Assembly: GCA_030512295.1 (NCBI GenBank)
Contig: JAULSR010000002.1
Coordinates: 3,224,001-3,288,000, forward strand
Length of the DNA: 64,000 nucleotides
Reading direction: 5' to 3'
From: Bombardia bombarda
Lineage: Eukaryota; Ascomycota; Sordariomycetes; Sordariales; Lasiosphaeriaceae
Shown: positions 23,142 to 35,690 of the stretch, one piece after another
How positions within the stretch are numbered: the stretch's first letter is position 1
How the letters are laid out: each line of letters starts with the position of its first letter
Notes under the pieces: generated by a model
The model's database searches: none
Seen by the model: only the letters and a program-made list of their open reading frames with translations
Told to the model about the DNA's origin: nothing
Program-made: the position numbers and the translations under genes

Positions 23142-24918
23142 TTTTGGAACTGGGTAGGGTAGGTAAGTTTGGTGAGATTTGTGATTTGAGTACTGATTTG
23201 GGCGGCGCCGGCCGGGTAGGGGGGAGAGAGGGCGCGGTGCGGTACGGTAAGGTGCACGACGGAGATCCTTGGCGCCTCTGGCGTCTTTTTAGGCTTCAAG
23301 CCTTTAAGAACTCCCGGATCTTGTCGTCGTTGCAGGTAGGTTTGGTGTGTGAATACAAGCAAGCCCGGTGAGTGGGGTATCCGTTGTGCCGGGTAAGTTG
23401 AACAGGCAGTGAAGCCACTATTTTAGAGGCTATAGCATACCTATCGAAACGATGATTCGTAAATATAGCGCTAGTAAGAGCCCAAGGCAGAATAGATGGT
23501 CGTGATGCGAACGAATGTAAAGAGAGTGAGAAAGAGAGGAAGAAACAGCAGCGACACTGATCAAAAAAGAGGCAGACCAGCTAGCAGACAACAGAGTCAG
23601 AGTCGACAATCTCGTCCACGTGTAACCAATAAGTTGTCAGTGTTTACCGACAATGATGAAATGAATCAAATCCAATCTCGAAAAAAAATATATATCCAAC
23701 AAGACCAGTCAGTCAGTCAGCGCGGGCGGCGTGAAATGCAGGGAAAGGCAAGCGCGGCAGCGGCAGCGGCAGCGGCAGCAGGTAGTCTACCCGATGAGGA
23801 AATTGGGTGGAGGAAAGAGATCAAAAACCGAGTCAAAGTCTGGCGCGGGCACTGGCGGCTTGTTCGGTCATCATCAATACTGGTCAGAATCAGTTGAGCC
23901 GCGTGCACGCACTTCCCCAAGGTAGCATTGCACCTGTCGTCTGCTGCAAATCGACTGGACAGGGGGTGTTCGCCCGGGCTTCGTGAGAAGAACCCGCGAA
24001 AATGGGAAGCCACCTCCCCTCCCCACCTTTGGCGTCCATGTAACCAGTGATGTGACACAATTTAGGCATGGAGGCATGGCGGGTGTGTGGCACGCACATG
24101 GCCTGCCTTTCCGGCCCCCAGATCGACGGCCAGGCTGTGTACTGTTATGCTGTGTGAGGACATGTCTGGAAGGATTCACGCCCACGCGGGGTCTGTCTGT
24201 CCAGTCTGTCGATTTCCCACCATCAACAGATACCATCATGTCGCATAGAAAAGGCATGATGGCCTTCGATGATAATAACCAGTCTCAAAGTCATTTTCTG
24301 CCGATTGCCAGCTGCTTGCTCCGTAGTAAACTGCGTGTGTTTGTTTTGTCCTGTATAACGCCAACGGGGTGTATAGTACTACCTAGACTAAGGTAGTTAG
24401 TTAGTAACCACCCACAACACATACCTCCCCCATACCTACTTGCCGCCGTCTCTGCCTAGAAAGATCCCCCAACCAAGCCCCGTTGCCTGAGAGCCTTGCG
24501 ACCTGCCTGCCTGTACTGCACGAAAAGGGCAAATATCTTTTCCCCTTTCTCTCTCACAGATGAACCATCCATCCGACATACACACACACCTCCTACCACG
24601 GAAATCAGGCTCCAAATCAGCGCGCGCCCAAAAAAAAAAAGCCTTTCTCTCACCCCCAAGGAAACGCTGGGAGGCCTCCTCCCTCCATCCATTCCGTAGC
24701 AACCACTACACAATCCTCCCAACCACGTGACTTCGTAACTCGGCGTCCCTCGTAACAGAAACAGATTGGAGAGAAAAAAGACATCGCTAAAAACAGGAAA
24801 AAAGAAATTTAGGTTTATCCGGAGAACATGATGATGCCTGACATGTATTTCGTAAGCTAAAAGCCCATATGAGAAACGACGGTGGGAGCAGGAAGTAGAT
24901 AAAAACAGGGGAAATAGT
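23142..24918. other. Intergenic, no gene supported
   Basis: Promoter side of the membrane-protein gene and the 3' side of the deaminase gene. It contains short AGTC and GGCAGC simple repeats near 23710-23780 and no frame that looks coding. Confidence 0.6.
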
Positions 24919-26999
24919 CTAAAGCTTCACCGAATCTTGTGGCTTCCTCGGTTCTTCTGGCTTCGAATCTTCTGGTTTGAAATCTTTTGTCTCCTCCTCG
25001 TACGTGTCGATAATCCATTTGCAAAAGTCATCCCACATTATGACCCAGGCAGCGTAGATCTCATCCCTTTTGTCGCTCTCTAAACACGAGTGGTCGAGAC
25101 TCCACTCGATCAGCTGGCGCCAGCCATGGAGCGTCATGTCTTGTTTTCCAGCCATCATCTGGTAGAAGTCGTGTGAGAGTCGTGACCTAGCGGATGTGTC
25201 AGCAAGGAAAAGAACTCAATGTTAAGTGTGGAAATAGCAAACCTGAAGAGCGTCCCATTGTCCGTGCTGACCGTGCAATGCACATTGTTCGCCAGGAGGC
25301 TGTAGACTGTGTGGCCATTCATCCTCGGCGTGAGGCCAAGGACTTCGTTGGAGATGGGGCATACTTCGATGCATATGCCCCTCTTCTTCATCTGTTCCAT
25401 GATGTACGGATGCCGCGCCAGGGCAAAGCCGTGGCCAATCCGCTTTGAGCCCAAGAGAAGCGCATCGACCAGGTTGCCGTCAGTATGTTTGCCAATGTCT
25501 AGCGTCTCTCCACAGTGAAATAAAAACGGGATGTCGACGCCTTGTTTTTTGCACTCGGCTTTGAAATGGAGAAACAGCGGAATAAAATCCTTGAGTGGGC
25601 GGCCCACGGCTTCCTCACCAACCAGGTCAAAACCTACATGATCTCCGATTAGCTACTGTTCTTGATATATGTCAAGCAAACAGACTTAGCTTACCCGCGA
25701 TCCACCCTGGGAACTCTTTATGAAACCTTAGACACTCTTCCAGAGCATTTTTCACCGCCTTGTCATCAAACGACCGCGGTGTGCAGTAGATAATCTTGAG
25801 GCCCTTGAGGACTTCACCCTTGTGGGTTTCTTGGAAGAGGTTGTATCGGGCGATGATTAGCTCTACAATTTCCTTGTTGGGAAGCTGAATACTGCCATCA
25901 TCCTTCCAGACTTGGTTTGTTGGCATGAAATTCGGTCGAATCTCGGCATACTGGATATTGTCGTCCACAAACTCCTGTAGGCACTGCGTGGTATACTCTT
26001 TGTAGGCTGTCTCATAGTTGAACAACCCCTTCATCAACTGAGTCCGACCGTTGAACTTTTTCCATGCACTGTGTGACTGTCAGTTTAGTGTGATATCTGG
26101 GCGTTTACATGTTGATCTCACCCTTCGGCTGTTTGGTGCAAATGGTACGCTTCCTCTTCTTGGAAAACCACCTTGTTTCGGAGCCAAGTGTCTGCATCGA
26201 GGCTCTCACCGCGGGCCTTAAGATATGCCTCAGGAAATTGGTCGAAGAATTCTTTGATGGGCATGGGGTGCCTTTTCTCTTCCGTATAGTTTGTGCTAAA
26301 GAGATTTTGCTTGCCGGTATCGTTGACCAGCTTCGTACTCAAGATATTAAATTGGATCTTGCAGGTGTCGAATGCGGAAGCCCCGTTGCTTGTGGCTCTT
26401 ACCAAAGGGATGTCGCTGGTAATATACATGCAGGGCATCTGCTTTGCAATATCGATCAAGACATGCGGAAGCAGGTTGGCGTTGAAATGGATATGGAGAT
26501 GAGCACCCTTGGGCATGCGGCGGCTGATCGCAAAGAGCTTCGTCTCCTCGATCAGGTCGGCGTTGGACAGAAAATGGTCACCGAAAAAGCGATCATGTAC
26601 CTGACCGCCGTAGCCTATGTTCTTGGGGGCTTTCGTGTAGACTTCGTTGATGTCCAGCTTCTTGACTAGCTGGAGGATCTCGTTGGCCCGAATCTCGTCG
26701 GGCGAGGCTCTGGTCTTGCAGAGAAAGTCAAAGGCCAGGGTATCTTCCCGGTCAGTGACCTGGTTGCGCAGCCTGTCGTACGCAGCCTCGTCGGTGGCTT
26801 TATCGATTGACAACCATTCCTCCGGCGGGCTCTTGGCAGGTTTGTAAATGGCGGCGGCTGTCATGCGGTTGATGATGGCCTCTTCTTGGGCGGCCACTAG
26901 ATCATACTGATCTGATGGATCATGCCGACCGCCATGATTGACGGGGGCTTCCTCGACAGGAGGATCCTTGACAGATTTTCTGCTTTCGGCGTCAGCCAT
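24919..26999 (-). CDS. ADGF/CECR1-type adenosine deaminase
   Basis: Four exons (26122-26999, 25695-26068, 25243-25633, 24919-25186) join in phase to 636 aa. The introns are 53-61 bp; the last uses a less common GTTTGC donor. The family is the metal-dependent adenosine deaminase/ADA2 group, which turns adenosine into inosine. Visible catalytic elements are HLHIHFNAN (about 167-175, metal ligands), FHCGET (H457, E460), RIGHG (about 482-486, His at 485), CPISN and TDNG (D542). In classical ADA the last motif is an SDD triplet; here the second Asp is Asn543, and HLDGA is replaced by HFNAN, so the substrate or rate may differ. I chose the ATG at 26999 (good context, ATCCATGG, conserved-style MADAE start). 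The frame continues upstream without an ATG to about 27254. No signal peptide is seen with this start, unlike secreted animal ADA2, so a cytosolic enzyme is likely. Confidence 0.85.
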
Positions 27000-29900
27000 G
27001 GATTCGGCGTGGTGGTGGATGCAATCGTGGTGGGGCTTATTGACTTCTTTCTCAGGATCTTGCTCTCGGACTTGCGAATTCTCTTCAACATGGCTGGAGG
27101 AATCGTCTTGGGCGAGGCTGCAATAAATACCCATAAGTCTGAGTCGCGTCCGCCCCAACGGTCTTGGTCTTGGGTACAAAAGAGGCCAGGCAAAACAATC
27201 CAGCAAAGCGACTGGTGCAGTGCGTCGAGGAGGCGGGCGGGTAGGTTGCCGCAATGATTGCTAACAAATCTCCTGATTGCAAAGAAAGCGGCCGGCTTCG
27301 TTTTGGCGCCCGGGGGCTTGGCTGGATGAGGCACAAAGAGGGGGGTGTTATGAATGAGATGATGACATGTGGTCGCGATGCGAGCAACAATGAAGTGAGG
27401 TGAGGTGAGTCGGGCTGAGCCGAGCTGAGCTGCCTAGGGTCAGATAGCTTTATGGAAGGCTAAGGTAAGGTATGCAAGTGGTGGAAGTGGGATTGGCGCG
27501 TAAACTGAGTAGGAACGTGCAATCTCGCACCGTCCGAGATGCGAAACGGGGATCAAAGAGGTTTGATATAATTGTGTTGCCGGCATTCATTCAGGCCCCT
27601 CCGACAGGGCGGTACGGTGGCATGTTAGAGGCCAAAGTCGTTGGCGTTGAAACGTGAGAGTGATGAACCAAGTCACCTCGCCGTTCACGCTGCTGGCTGC
27701 TGGGTGCTGGCTGCTGGGTGCTGGCTGATGATGAGATGGAGCCTCCAGCCTGATGCAGGGCGCTAACCAGGTTACCAGGGCGGTCAGGTGGGGGGTGCAT
27801 AGTGCATACCTAAAGGTACCTTTTCAGGCGGCGGCTGTGCTGCCGTGCTGCCCCTCTCTCGAGGCTTTTGGTTTGGGATAAGCTTTTTAGAGCAGAATAC
27901 TGCCATGCAAGGCTGAATTCTGAGTGGACAGGTTTGTCCCGATTGCTCCTTCCTCAAATTCCAGTGACATTCCTGGGTTGCGCCTTCTTCAGAGTCTTGG
28001 TCTTGATGAGTCTCTGAAAGGTACCTCCTGTACGCAGTCAACCAGCCCTACCGCACTCGATGCCCCACCAAAACAATAACCAGTTTGACCATCGCATTGC
28101 ACCGTGAACAGAACCAACTCCGAAACTGAAAGCACAAACACAAACAACTTGTTCTGCTCCTTCTCCTTCCTAGCTTGGATCAGATACCTTGACGAACCAA
28201 CACTACCACTTGATCGCGACCGACACCTTGCCGCCAGCAAAGTGCCCGCAGAGATCAGGTGCCAGGATTGGCTGACAGTTTGTTTGACACGAGTGATTGT
28301 TTGTCCGCATGGCCATGAATCTGGTGGCCGACTGAGCAAGCGGCCAAGAAGTGTCAACTTGCCGCTTGGGGTGTGAGGCTCGTTTAAACCCAGTGGTTTG
28401 GGTCAACGGCGGCCCATAGCCTCAACCAACTATCGAGTTACGAACCTGGTCCTAGAGAAAGTCAAAGACCCGAAACCTCAAGGACCATGGCGCATGGGAA
28501 AGTGGAGAGGTAGCCGGGCCCGGGCTCATGGCTCCGCTATTCAGTGCGAACTACCCGCACCGGGAGCCTATCCCGTCTCACGGCCCTCCGTTTCCAGGCT
28601 GCAGCCACCTCCGCCACATCAAGGAAGCCTCAAAAACACCCCAAACACAAACTATGATATATGCCCAAAAGAAGGCCTTTCCTGGTCTAGTTCCTGCCCC
28701 AGATAATTCATCTCGATGCTCTGCACCGCCGCCAGAACCAATCCTTTCCAAGCTCTCATCGCGCAACTGAGGTAATCCATGACCTGGATCTCGATTCTCT
28801 CGTGTCGGGGTTAGGGTTCACACAGTCGGAATAACACAAGGGGGCAGTGACAAAAGAAAAGGGGCGATTTGACAGTATGCCTTGCACATCCTGAAGTTCT
28901 GGACAGCGAAGTCTGCAGCCATTTATTTGACCACATATGTGGATCAGTTCCCTTATTATTTACTTTGATCCGCCTCTCATCCTATCGGATCATTGACATT
29001 ATGGCCTTACAAAATGCCAACGATACGAAGCACTACCGACGTTTACTCGCTTCCCTTTGGACCATTTCAGGGGGGCATGCCATTTTTGGCCTAAGAAAAT
29101 ACCTCAACCATGCGATTTGGGAATGAAAATAAGCTAGGAGACTCACGGGGCGAACATGAATTTGGCTTCCAGCCCATGTCTGTCCGAATCAAACGACGGG
29201 ACGATGAGCAGAGAGACCCACCAAACTCACAAACAAACTCACAAACAAACAAACAACAACTAATGTACCTATGTAGCAGCAGCCTAATCCAGTTATCTGC
29301 TCACACACACACCCATTAGCCTATTTTGATCCTCCATTATAATTATTCTACTCCAGGAGGCCGTGAAGTTCTAAGCGGGAAATACACACCCCAAGAGTGC
29401 CAGTCCAACCGTGGAACATGGATTTAAGCTGCGCCTGACAAGTGTCAATAACCGTTTCCGGAAATCAATATCACTCATACTACTTTTCAAACCTCGCCTA
29501 TTATCGAGATCTTCTCTGGAAAACTCACTAAAGAACAATTCTGCCTTGGTGGGGGGCTCTACTCGCCCTGCCGCGAAGAACGAAGGACCCGGCAGATGCA
29601 AGTGGGCTCATGGCACATCCCCCAGTCACTTGCGGTCTTGAGTTCGCATTACTTCGTATTATCCATGGCTGGCGACCTTTACAGAGAACGTCTTAGTCTG
29701 TCTCGGCATCCTCAGACCCACAAGTAGGCACCTTGTGGGGTGAAGAGATTGCGATCACAACCACGGCTGCATATGTGAACTAGCCTAGAAGACCTACCCT
29801 ATCTACCACACACATAGTTTGCCACTGATGGAAAATCGCATCAACTCCGCCCCGATGGGTTGATTTTCTCACGTGTGGCTATTACCTTGGTCTCAGCTAT

Positions 29901-32351
29901 TTCAAAGAGTGCCGACAGTGCCCCTATACTTCTCAAGCACGCACACCTTACACCTTCGAAGTACCTGAAGGTACCCGGATGTTACTGAATCTAGGAGACC
30001 ACCTGCAGGTGAGGATCGAATAGAAGCAGGCCGTGACAGTCAGCCCAGCCAACTGGCCGGGCCCACGTTGAACTGGGCGGACCCCCTGCGAAAACCTGCC
30101 ACGTTCGAGATACTGCCTCAGAGAGACACAGATCCGTGGTAGCATGAATCAAGCTAGGCTCTCTCATGGATATATTTCCGGACAAATATTGACAACGTAA
30201 GAACAGCAGTGTTCTCTTAATCTAATAACAATCACTGCCCATACTCAACAAGACAGGAGCTAAGTCTGATAGATTCAGTGCGCAATGGGCGAACGTCATG
30301 CAAAATGGGCATGTCCGACTTGCTTCCGTAACGATGACTACTTTGTCTGATGTCTGATCGGGATAAATCAAAAACACATTTCGTGTTCCTGATGGTTTTC
30401 TCCTCAGCCACCTGATGCCTTGAGCTTACCCCTTTTTGGGCCTTTGTGCCTGCCCCCTTTTCTTTGATTATTCATAGGGTGGTAGTGTGGCTGTGCTTCA
30501 ACTCATGGGCGGCTGGCTATCTCTGGTGGAGTTAATACGCAGCCAGGGAGGTGGCTAGCTGCTGTTGCCTTTTTCACATCCTCTTTCCAAACATGTCTCT
30601 CTCAGATCCTCGCTAATTACACAGGGCCCTTACCCCCTTATCGGGCTTGTTCTACATTGGAAAAATTCGTGGCGGTGCTAGTCTTTTTGTCGGGCTGCCA
30701 CCAGAGACAGCATCATATTCAGCCATGACATAAGCCTTGTTGACTACCTTACCTAGGTATAATATCCATCTTGCCCACCTTAGGGGCTGCCAAGGTACCA
30801 TCTGGGCATCCCATCAGGCGCGGACAGAGGTTGAAACTGGAGGTCGGATGTTTCTTTTCTTTGAAAGAACCATACCAGAGTGGCTGTCGAATTATGACTT
30901 ACAAGATCAATCGATACTATATCTGATATACCCAGGCTGCCTAGATACCAGCCTTCTTGCCGTCAAACTCTCTCCTCCTTCCATATCTCACCTAGATTAC
31001 TATTGCTATGGACAGGTAGACACACCCGTGCACATGTCATACACAGCCACGCAGCAATGGGAGGTGAGAATCTTGAATTTACATGCTAGTGGACGATATG
31101 AACGGTTCAAACCCACCGCCTCACCTTACTTGCCTCGCCCCAAGTAAGTATATCTCACCCCATGCCCTAGACTAATGTACGGTACCAATATCTGCCTATC
31201 AGTCAGCCAGCCAGCCGCTCTCCTGGACCTTCACTGCCATCACAATGTTGGGAAACTTCGATACGGTCACCATCTGCGCATTATCCGCCAAGGCATTTTG
31301 CTGGTTGTTCTATTTACTTACTCCATCTCGTCCATGGCAGTGCTGGAGAATCATATGTGATTTGAAAGAAGCACAGAAGCAGCCAGAACATGGCACAAGG
31401 TATACACGTCACACGGATAACGCAAGTCGCGTGGAGTCTTTCCCCCCCTTCGCTACCCCTCGTCTACGAGATAGAGATGCTGGATATATCATTAGATCTA
31501 GACTAAGACCATCACTTGATATATCTGCACGTACGTACTACTCATGACACTTCCATTGTGATCGGTTCCACTGGTGTTGATTAGGAACCGAACTTGCTGC
31601 CAGGCGAGAACTCTACTCTTTCACAAACGGACAGCTCCCCAGATTGTGGATCAAGCTGGGATACTACCTAGAATAACCCGGTCAACAGGCTCGATGTCCC
31701 ACAGTGGTAAGTGGAATAAGTGTAGTCCAAGCTGCTATTCATATCACCCAATCAGATCTAACCTTTATTTTGAAAAGAATACCAAGTTTTCCTTATCTTG
31801 CCTCTCCAACAACATGATCCCGCCACTTGAATCGCAGTCTCTCATCAATGACATCTACAATCACACGCTCATTCGGAAATCCCCGAGCTACACCATAAGG
31901 CTTGAAATCTTGGACGTTTTTGGCAGGTCCTTTTCAAAATAATGCATCCCATTCCAATATTTGTCCCGCCCTGCATCTTCTCCACAACCTAAAGCTATCC
32001 CAAGCTGAGAATAGACAGCGCCGCGGCCGCACCAGACCCGAGAACCTAACTCGAACAGGCAATCCGTAACACTGGATGCATGCAGATTCACACGACTCAC
32101 AGTCTCATACTACCACCCTGCGATACCGTCCCTCGCTAAGATATGCTGCTTCGGAGTATATTGATCATCTTTCATGCGGATGCTGTTAAATGTCTGGGGT
32201 ACAGTATTGGGTTCCTCTCTCTATATAAGACAACATAACCGCATGGTATGTTGCCTTTGAGTTTGAGATCTCCTCAGTACACACTCGACAAAACTCAATC
32301 CTCAAATACCTTACACAACAACACACTTCCCTAAAAACAACAACCGCAACA
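27000..32351. other. 5.3-kb gene-poor stretch
   Basis: Frames are short and without domains. The plus-strand frames at 30737-31147 and 31574-31942 are the longest, but they lack splice, promoter or codon support. Simple sequence includes GAGCTGAGC units near 27400-27440 and CTGCTGGGTGCTGG units near 27690-27730. The AT content rises from about 29 kb. The right end is the promoter of the small secreted peptide gene. Confidence 0.55.
32222..32229 (+). promoter_or_regulatory. TATA box of the small secreted peptide gene
   Basis: TATATAAG lies 130 bp before the ATG. It is followed by an A/C-rich leader (ACAACAACACAC and similar) typical of well-expressed fungal transcripts. Confidence 0.6.
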
Positions 32352-32554
32352 ATGCGCGTCTCCTTCGCCATCATCATCGCCGCTTTTGCCGCCGTCGCAG
32401 CTGCTCAAGCTCGCTGCGACCAGGGCCAGGCTTGCCCTGCCGGCAAGGTCTGCAAGGTATGTTGCCATCATCATCTTCCTCAGAGATACTATTCGTGCTA
32501 AACACATCATAGTGTGGCGAGTTCTGCCTCGCGCCAAACGCGCAATGTCTTTAA
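32352..32554 (+). CDS. Small secreted cysteine-rich protein (48 aa, six cysteines)
   Basis: Two exons, 32352-32456 and 32513-32554, flank a 56-bp intron (GTATGT donor, GCTAAAC-like branch site, CATAG acceptor) in phase 0. The product begins MRVSFAIIIAAFAAVAAAQA, a clear secretion signal with likely cleavage after an Ala near residues 18-20. The mature part of about 28 residues has six cysteines, at 22, 28, 34, 36, 40 and 47, spaced C-x5-C-x5-C-x-C-x3-C-x6-C. That suggests three disulfides and a compact knot-like fold. Codons strongly prefer C in the third position, the ATG context (CAACAATGC) is good, and a TATA box lies 130 bp upstream. I do not recognise the family. It could be an effector-like, antimicrobial or cell-surface peptide; the sequence does not decide. 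It stands alone in a gene-poor region. Confidence 0.8.
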
Positions 32555-34154
32555 GCACGAGTCTACGAGGCGGGTAGGATGGGGGGTTTCAAAGCAGATG
32601 CAATCCTTTACATGTAATATGCATGGCGACCGCGACATGTCACTGTTCAAGCTTAGGCAGTTAAAGCTATGCATACGAAACTCGAAATTCAGGAGACAGT
32701 CTGTTGCACTCAATTTCCATTGTAGCTCATGCTTGCATCATGTCGAGACACCACGCTTGCTCACTGTTCAACAATCAATGACTGTCCAAGGTTTCTACAC
32801 GTCATTCTTTGATACCTTAAACCTGACTGAGCCTTCATCCCTCATCCTTGACACGCACACACACGCCATTCAACTTCTTCCCCTCCCTGACTTTGCAAAC
32901 CTCACCACAATTAGTACTATCCTTCTCCGTCCCAAGCACCGTTTTCCCATCCACCCACTCCTCTAGCACTTCGCCCCTTCCTATCTTCAAAGCTGCCTTA
33001 CATCAGTATTCTTTCCACAGGTAACAGCTACCTTGACTTGATTTCATACACTCTTGCTACGAATTGTAGTTAATTTTGATTTCATTTTCAATGCGGTTCT
33101 TCCCTATGTCATTCAGCTAGCTCATGCGGTGCCTTGACTCTCTTGAAGAAGAACAAACTAAAAAAGGACTTGGGTGTAGACCATATGTTGGATTCTTGGA
33201 CTGGCCAACTACGTTATATACTTAGGTAGCCGAAGAATCTCTACACATATGGTATTTCTTTTATCAAGTTGTTTTCCTCAGCAGCATCAACAGACGCACG
33301 CACGCACCTTCATTTCCACACACAAGCACAATATTATATTACGTAGTTCACATAACAACTACGCATGCCAAAAATTTCCAATCTGAGTCTGATTGCTCAA
33401 GACTACCTAACCTACTATAATCGTGGACGAGAGGCGGAGAGGTTTCCATAGGTCTAGACAAAAATGGCCGGCCAGCTGAAAGAGGTAGACAGACGTACAT
33501 ACACACATATATCATCAGCATCTACCTGGCTGGAGCAAAGAAATTTCCAAAAAGGAAACTTCATTCTACCAAGAGCGTAAACAGACTGACGGACAGATAG
33601 ACGGGTAGGTGCAAAAGAACACTGTCATCGGCATGCATGTATTCCCTCCCTTCCGCTTCCCCTCACGAAGCTAGCTAATCGAGCAACAAAAAAAGCCCAA
33701 AAAGATCAAAAGTACTTATTGCCTCGTTAGGAAGTCAGTTACCCAGGGCTTCATTTCCACCCCTCCAACGCCAAACGGGCAGCATCTTTTGGATGCTATG
33801 CGAAGTAGGTAAAAAGAAGGAGACACGAAGGAAAAAAGGATACAAAAAAAAACCCCCAAAAGAGTAAAGAAACGCTAGAAACCAACACATCCGTCTACCT
33901 CATTCGTCTGGAGGGGGATATTCCTAACACTAGCCATGAGAGAACAGGCTAAAAAGTCGTCAATTGAAGAACCCAATGTCCTCTCATCATTTCTGTTCCT
34001 CGTGACCATTCCCTGTTCATGCCAGAAACAGTGATATCCAACCCTCAGCCAAAGTCATCTTCTCGATTCGAAGTCGATGCCTCTCTCATGTCATTGTTCC
34101 TGTCTCATATGCGTAGGTGTGTTTTTGACCATATTGTTGTTGTGATTGAACCCA
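32555..34154. other. Intergenic between the secreted peptide and the Ysc84-like gene
   Basis: AT-rich DNA probably containing both 3' untranslated regions. A plus-strand frame (32514-32966) overlaps exon 2 of the peptide gene in another frame and is a shadow. Short ACGC and ACAC repeats lie near 33290-33320. Confidence 0.6.
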
Positions 34155-35690
34155 TTATTCCTTCATCTTGACGTAATTGCTCGGGAATATTCCGTGCTTC
34201 GTGCCAATCATTCCCGTCCTGATTATTCACATTGTTAGTCAGCCAATCTCGAAGCATAAAAAGCAAAAGAACAAAACATGTGTAAAATCGAGATCGGGCC
34301 AGTACATACCACCAGTCGTTTTCGCTATCCGTCTTCTTCAGCACTGTGATGATATCGCCCTTTTTGAAGCCAAGGTCTCCCGGCTGGTCCGCCTCAAAGG
34401 TAAACAGCGCAACAGCCTCATTTTTCTTCATCAGCGCCTGCTTGCTCGCAAAGTTTGGCTTGGGGGCGGCAGGCCGTCCCGGGCCAACCTTCTTGTCGGC
34501 GCCATAACCACCAGTTGTCGGTGATACCGGATTTTGTTGCCCATATCCGTTATTCTCGTTGAACGTGCTGGATCTTGAGGGTTGCCCATACGACCGTGGC
34601 TGGTCATACTGGTCGTCCTGCCATGTGTTTGCCCGCTTCGGTCGCCCAAACTCATCATGGGCCTGCTGCCCCCCGGCGCTATTGTCCCTAGAATGTTGTC
34701 CCTGACCCGCACCATACCCATTCCCAGCCTGGTTATTCCCCCACACTGCACTGTCGTGGCTCTCGTCGTAGACCGGAATATCATTGTACATAGACGACGA
34801 GTCCGCCGAAGTCGAAGGCGCCAAGCCATTAAAGGCTCTCGAGTTGAGCATGCTCAGCAGGGGAGCAGCCGCCGGTGGCGGGCGCTCCGATCCGCTAAGA
34901 AGCTCGCGCGCCGAGATGGGGCGTCCATACAGCTTCGTGTTGGCATCCTTGCGCTCCACAATCACCGAGCCTTCTAGCGAGACGCCGGCGAATAGCCCCT
35001 TTGTCTTGGAGTAGCTGAAGATGCCTGCCACGCTTTTTAGCGACGCGGCGCCAGCAGCCTCAGCGTTCCTGCCGACAGGCCCCGCTGCGATTGAGACATT
35101 GCCGCCCAGTGTGAGTGATCCGGCCTGGGAGAATGTCTTGACGGCGTTCGCATCGTTGAGGATAAAGACAAAGTCGGTGATTTCAATGCCGATCTGGCCT
35201 CCGAAGCCAGCACCGCCCGTCGCGATGGCGGTTGGGGCGCTCCAGGAGCCGTCGGCGAGGCGGGCGACGACGAGGCCGCTGCCGAAACGGGCGGAGCCGA
35301 GGAAGCCGGCTTTTATTACTGTGATGATTGCGAGACCCTGTTACGATGGTGTCAGTCCTGTGGGCTCTTGGCAGTGTCCGGAGACAGGGCAGGAAAGCGC
35401 CGGCTCTCTCCCTCTGTGCTGGCTTACCTTTGCGTTGGCTAGCACCGCCGGAGGAATGACCTTGTCAGGGCTGAAGGCTTGCTTGGGGTCGACGAACGAG
35501 GCTAGAATTTTGCCGCATTTTTTGCACTCGGCTGTGGTTGAGGGGGTTAGTTATCGCACCAACAAAGACGGCCAAGCTTGTGCAGCGCGGGGCGCCTTGG
35601 CTTCCAGGAAGAAGTTGTGGTATGCGGAAGGTTCGGGGCAGAATAGGACTCACAAGCCAGAGACGACGGAAGGGGATTGTTGAGACCCAT
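34155..35690 (-). CDS. Ysc84/Lsb3-like actin-binding protein (SYLF + SH3)
   Basis: Four exons (35654-35690, 35428-35531, 34310-35337, 34155-34218) join to 410 aa; all introns are GT..AG. The N-terminal half is a SYLF/YAB domain (about residues 15-220): CGKILASFVDP, IIPVL-like VIPPAVLANAKGLAIITV, GSGLVVARLADGSWSAPTA, GGQIGIEITDFVFILN and GIFSYSKTKGLFAGVSLEG. A Gln/Asn/Gly-rich linker follows, then a C-terminal SH3 domain (AVALFTFEADQPGDLGFKKG through DWWTGMIGTKHGIFPSNYV). Known for the family: the SYLF domain binds and bundles actin and phosphoinositides, and the SH3 recruits Las17/WASP-type partners at endocytic patches. The yeast proteins are about 460 aa, so this one is a little shorter. 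The SH3 is split by the last intron exactly at DWW, which confirms the splice model. Confidence 0.92.

Noticed and set aside
28795..28830. TTAGGGTT telomere-like motif
   Set aside because: A single copy only; no tandem telomeric array.
31095..31125. GGTTCAAACCC-like tRNA B box
   Set aside because: No cloverleaf or A box can be built around it.
30737..31147. 136-codon plus-strand frame
   Set aside because: It lacks an ATG-context, codon bias, domain or intron signals and lies in AT-rich spacer DNA.
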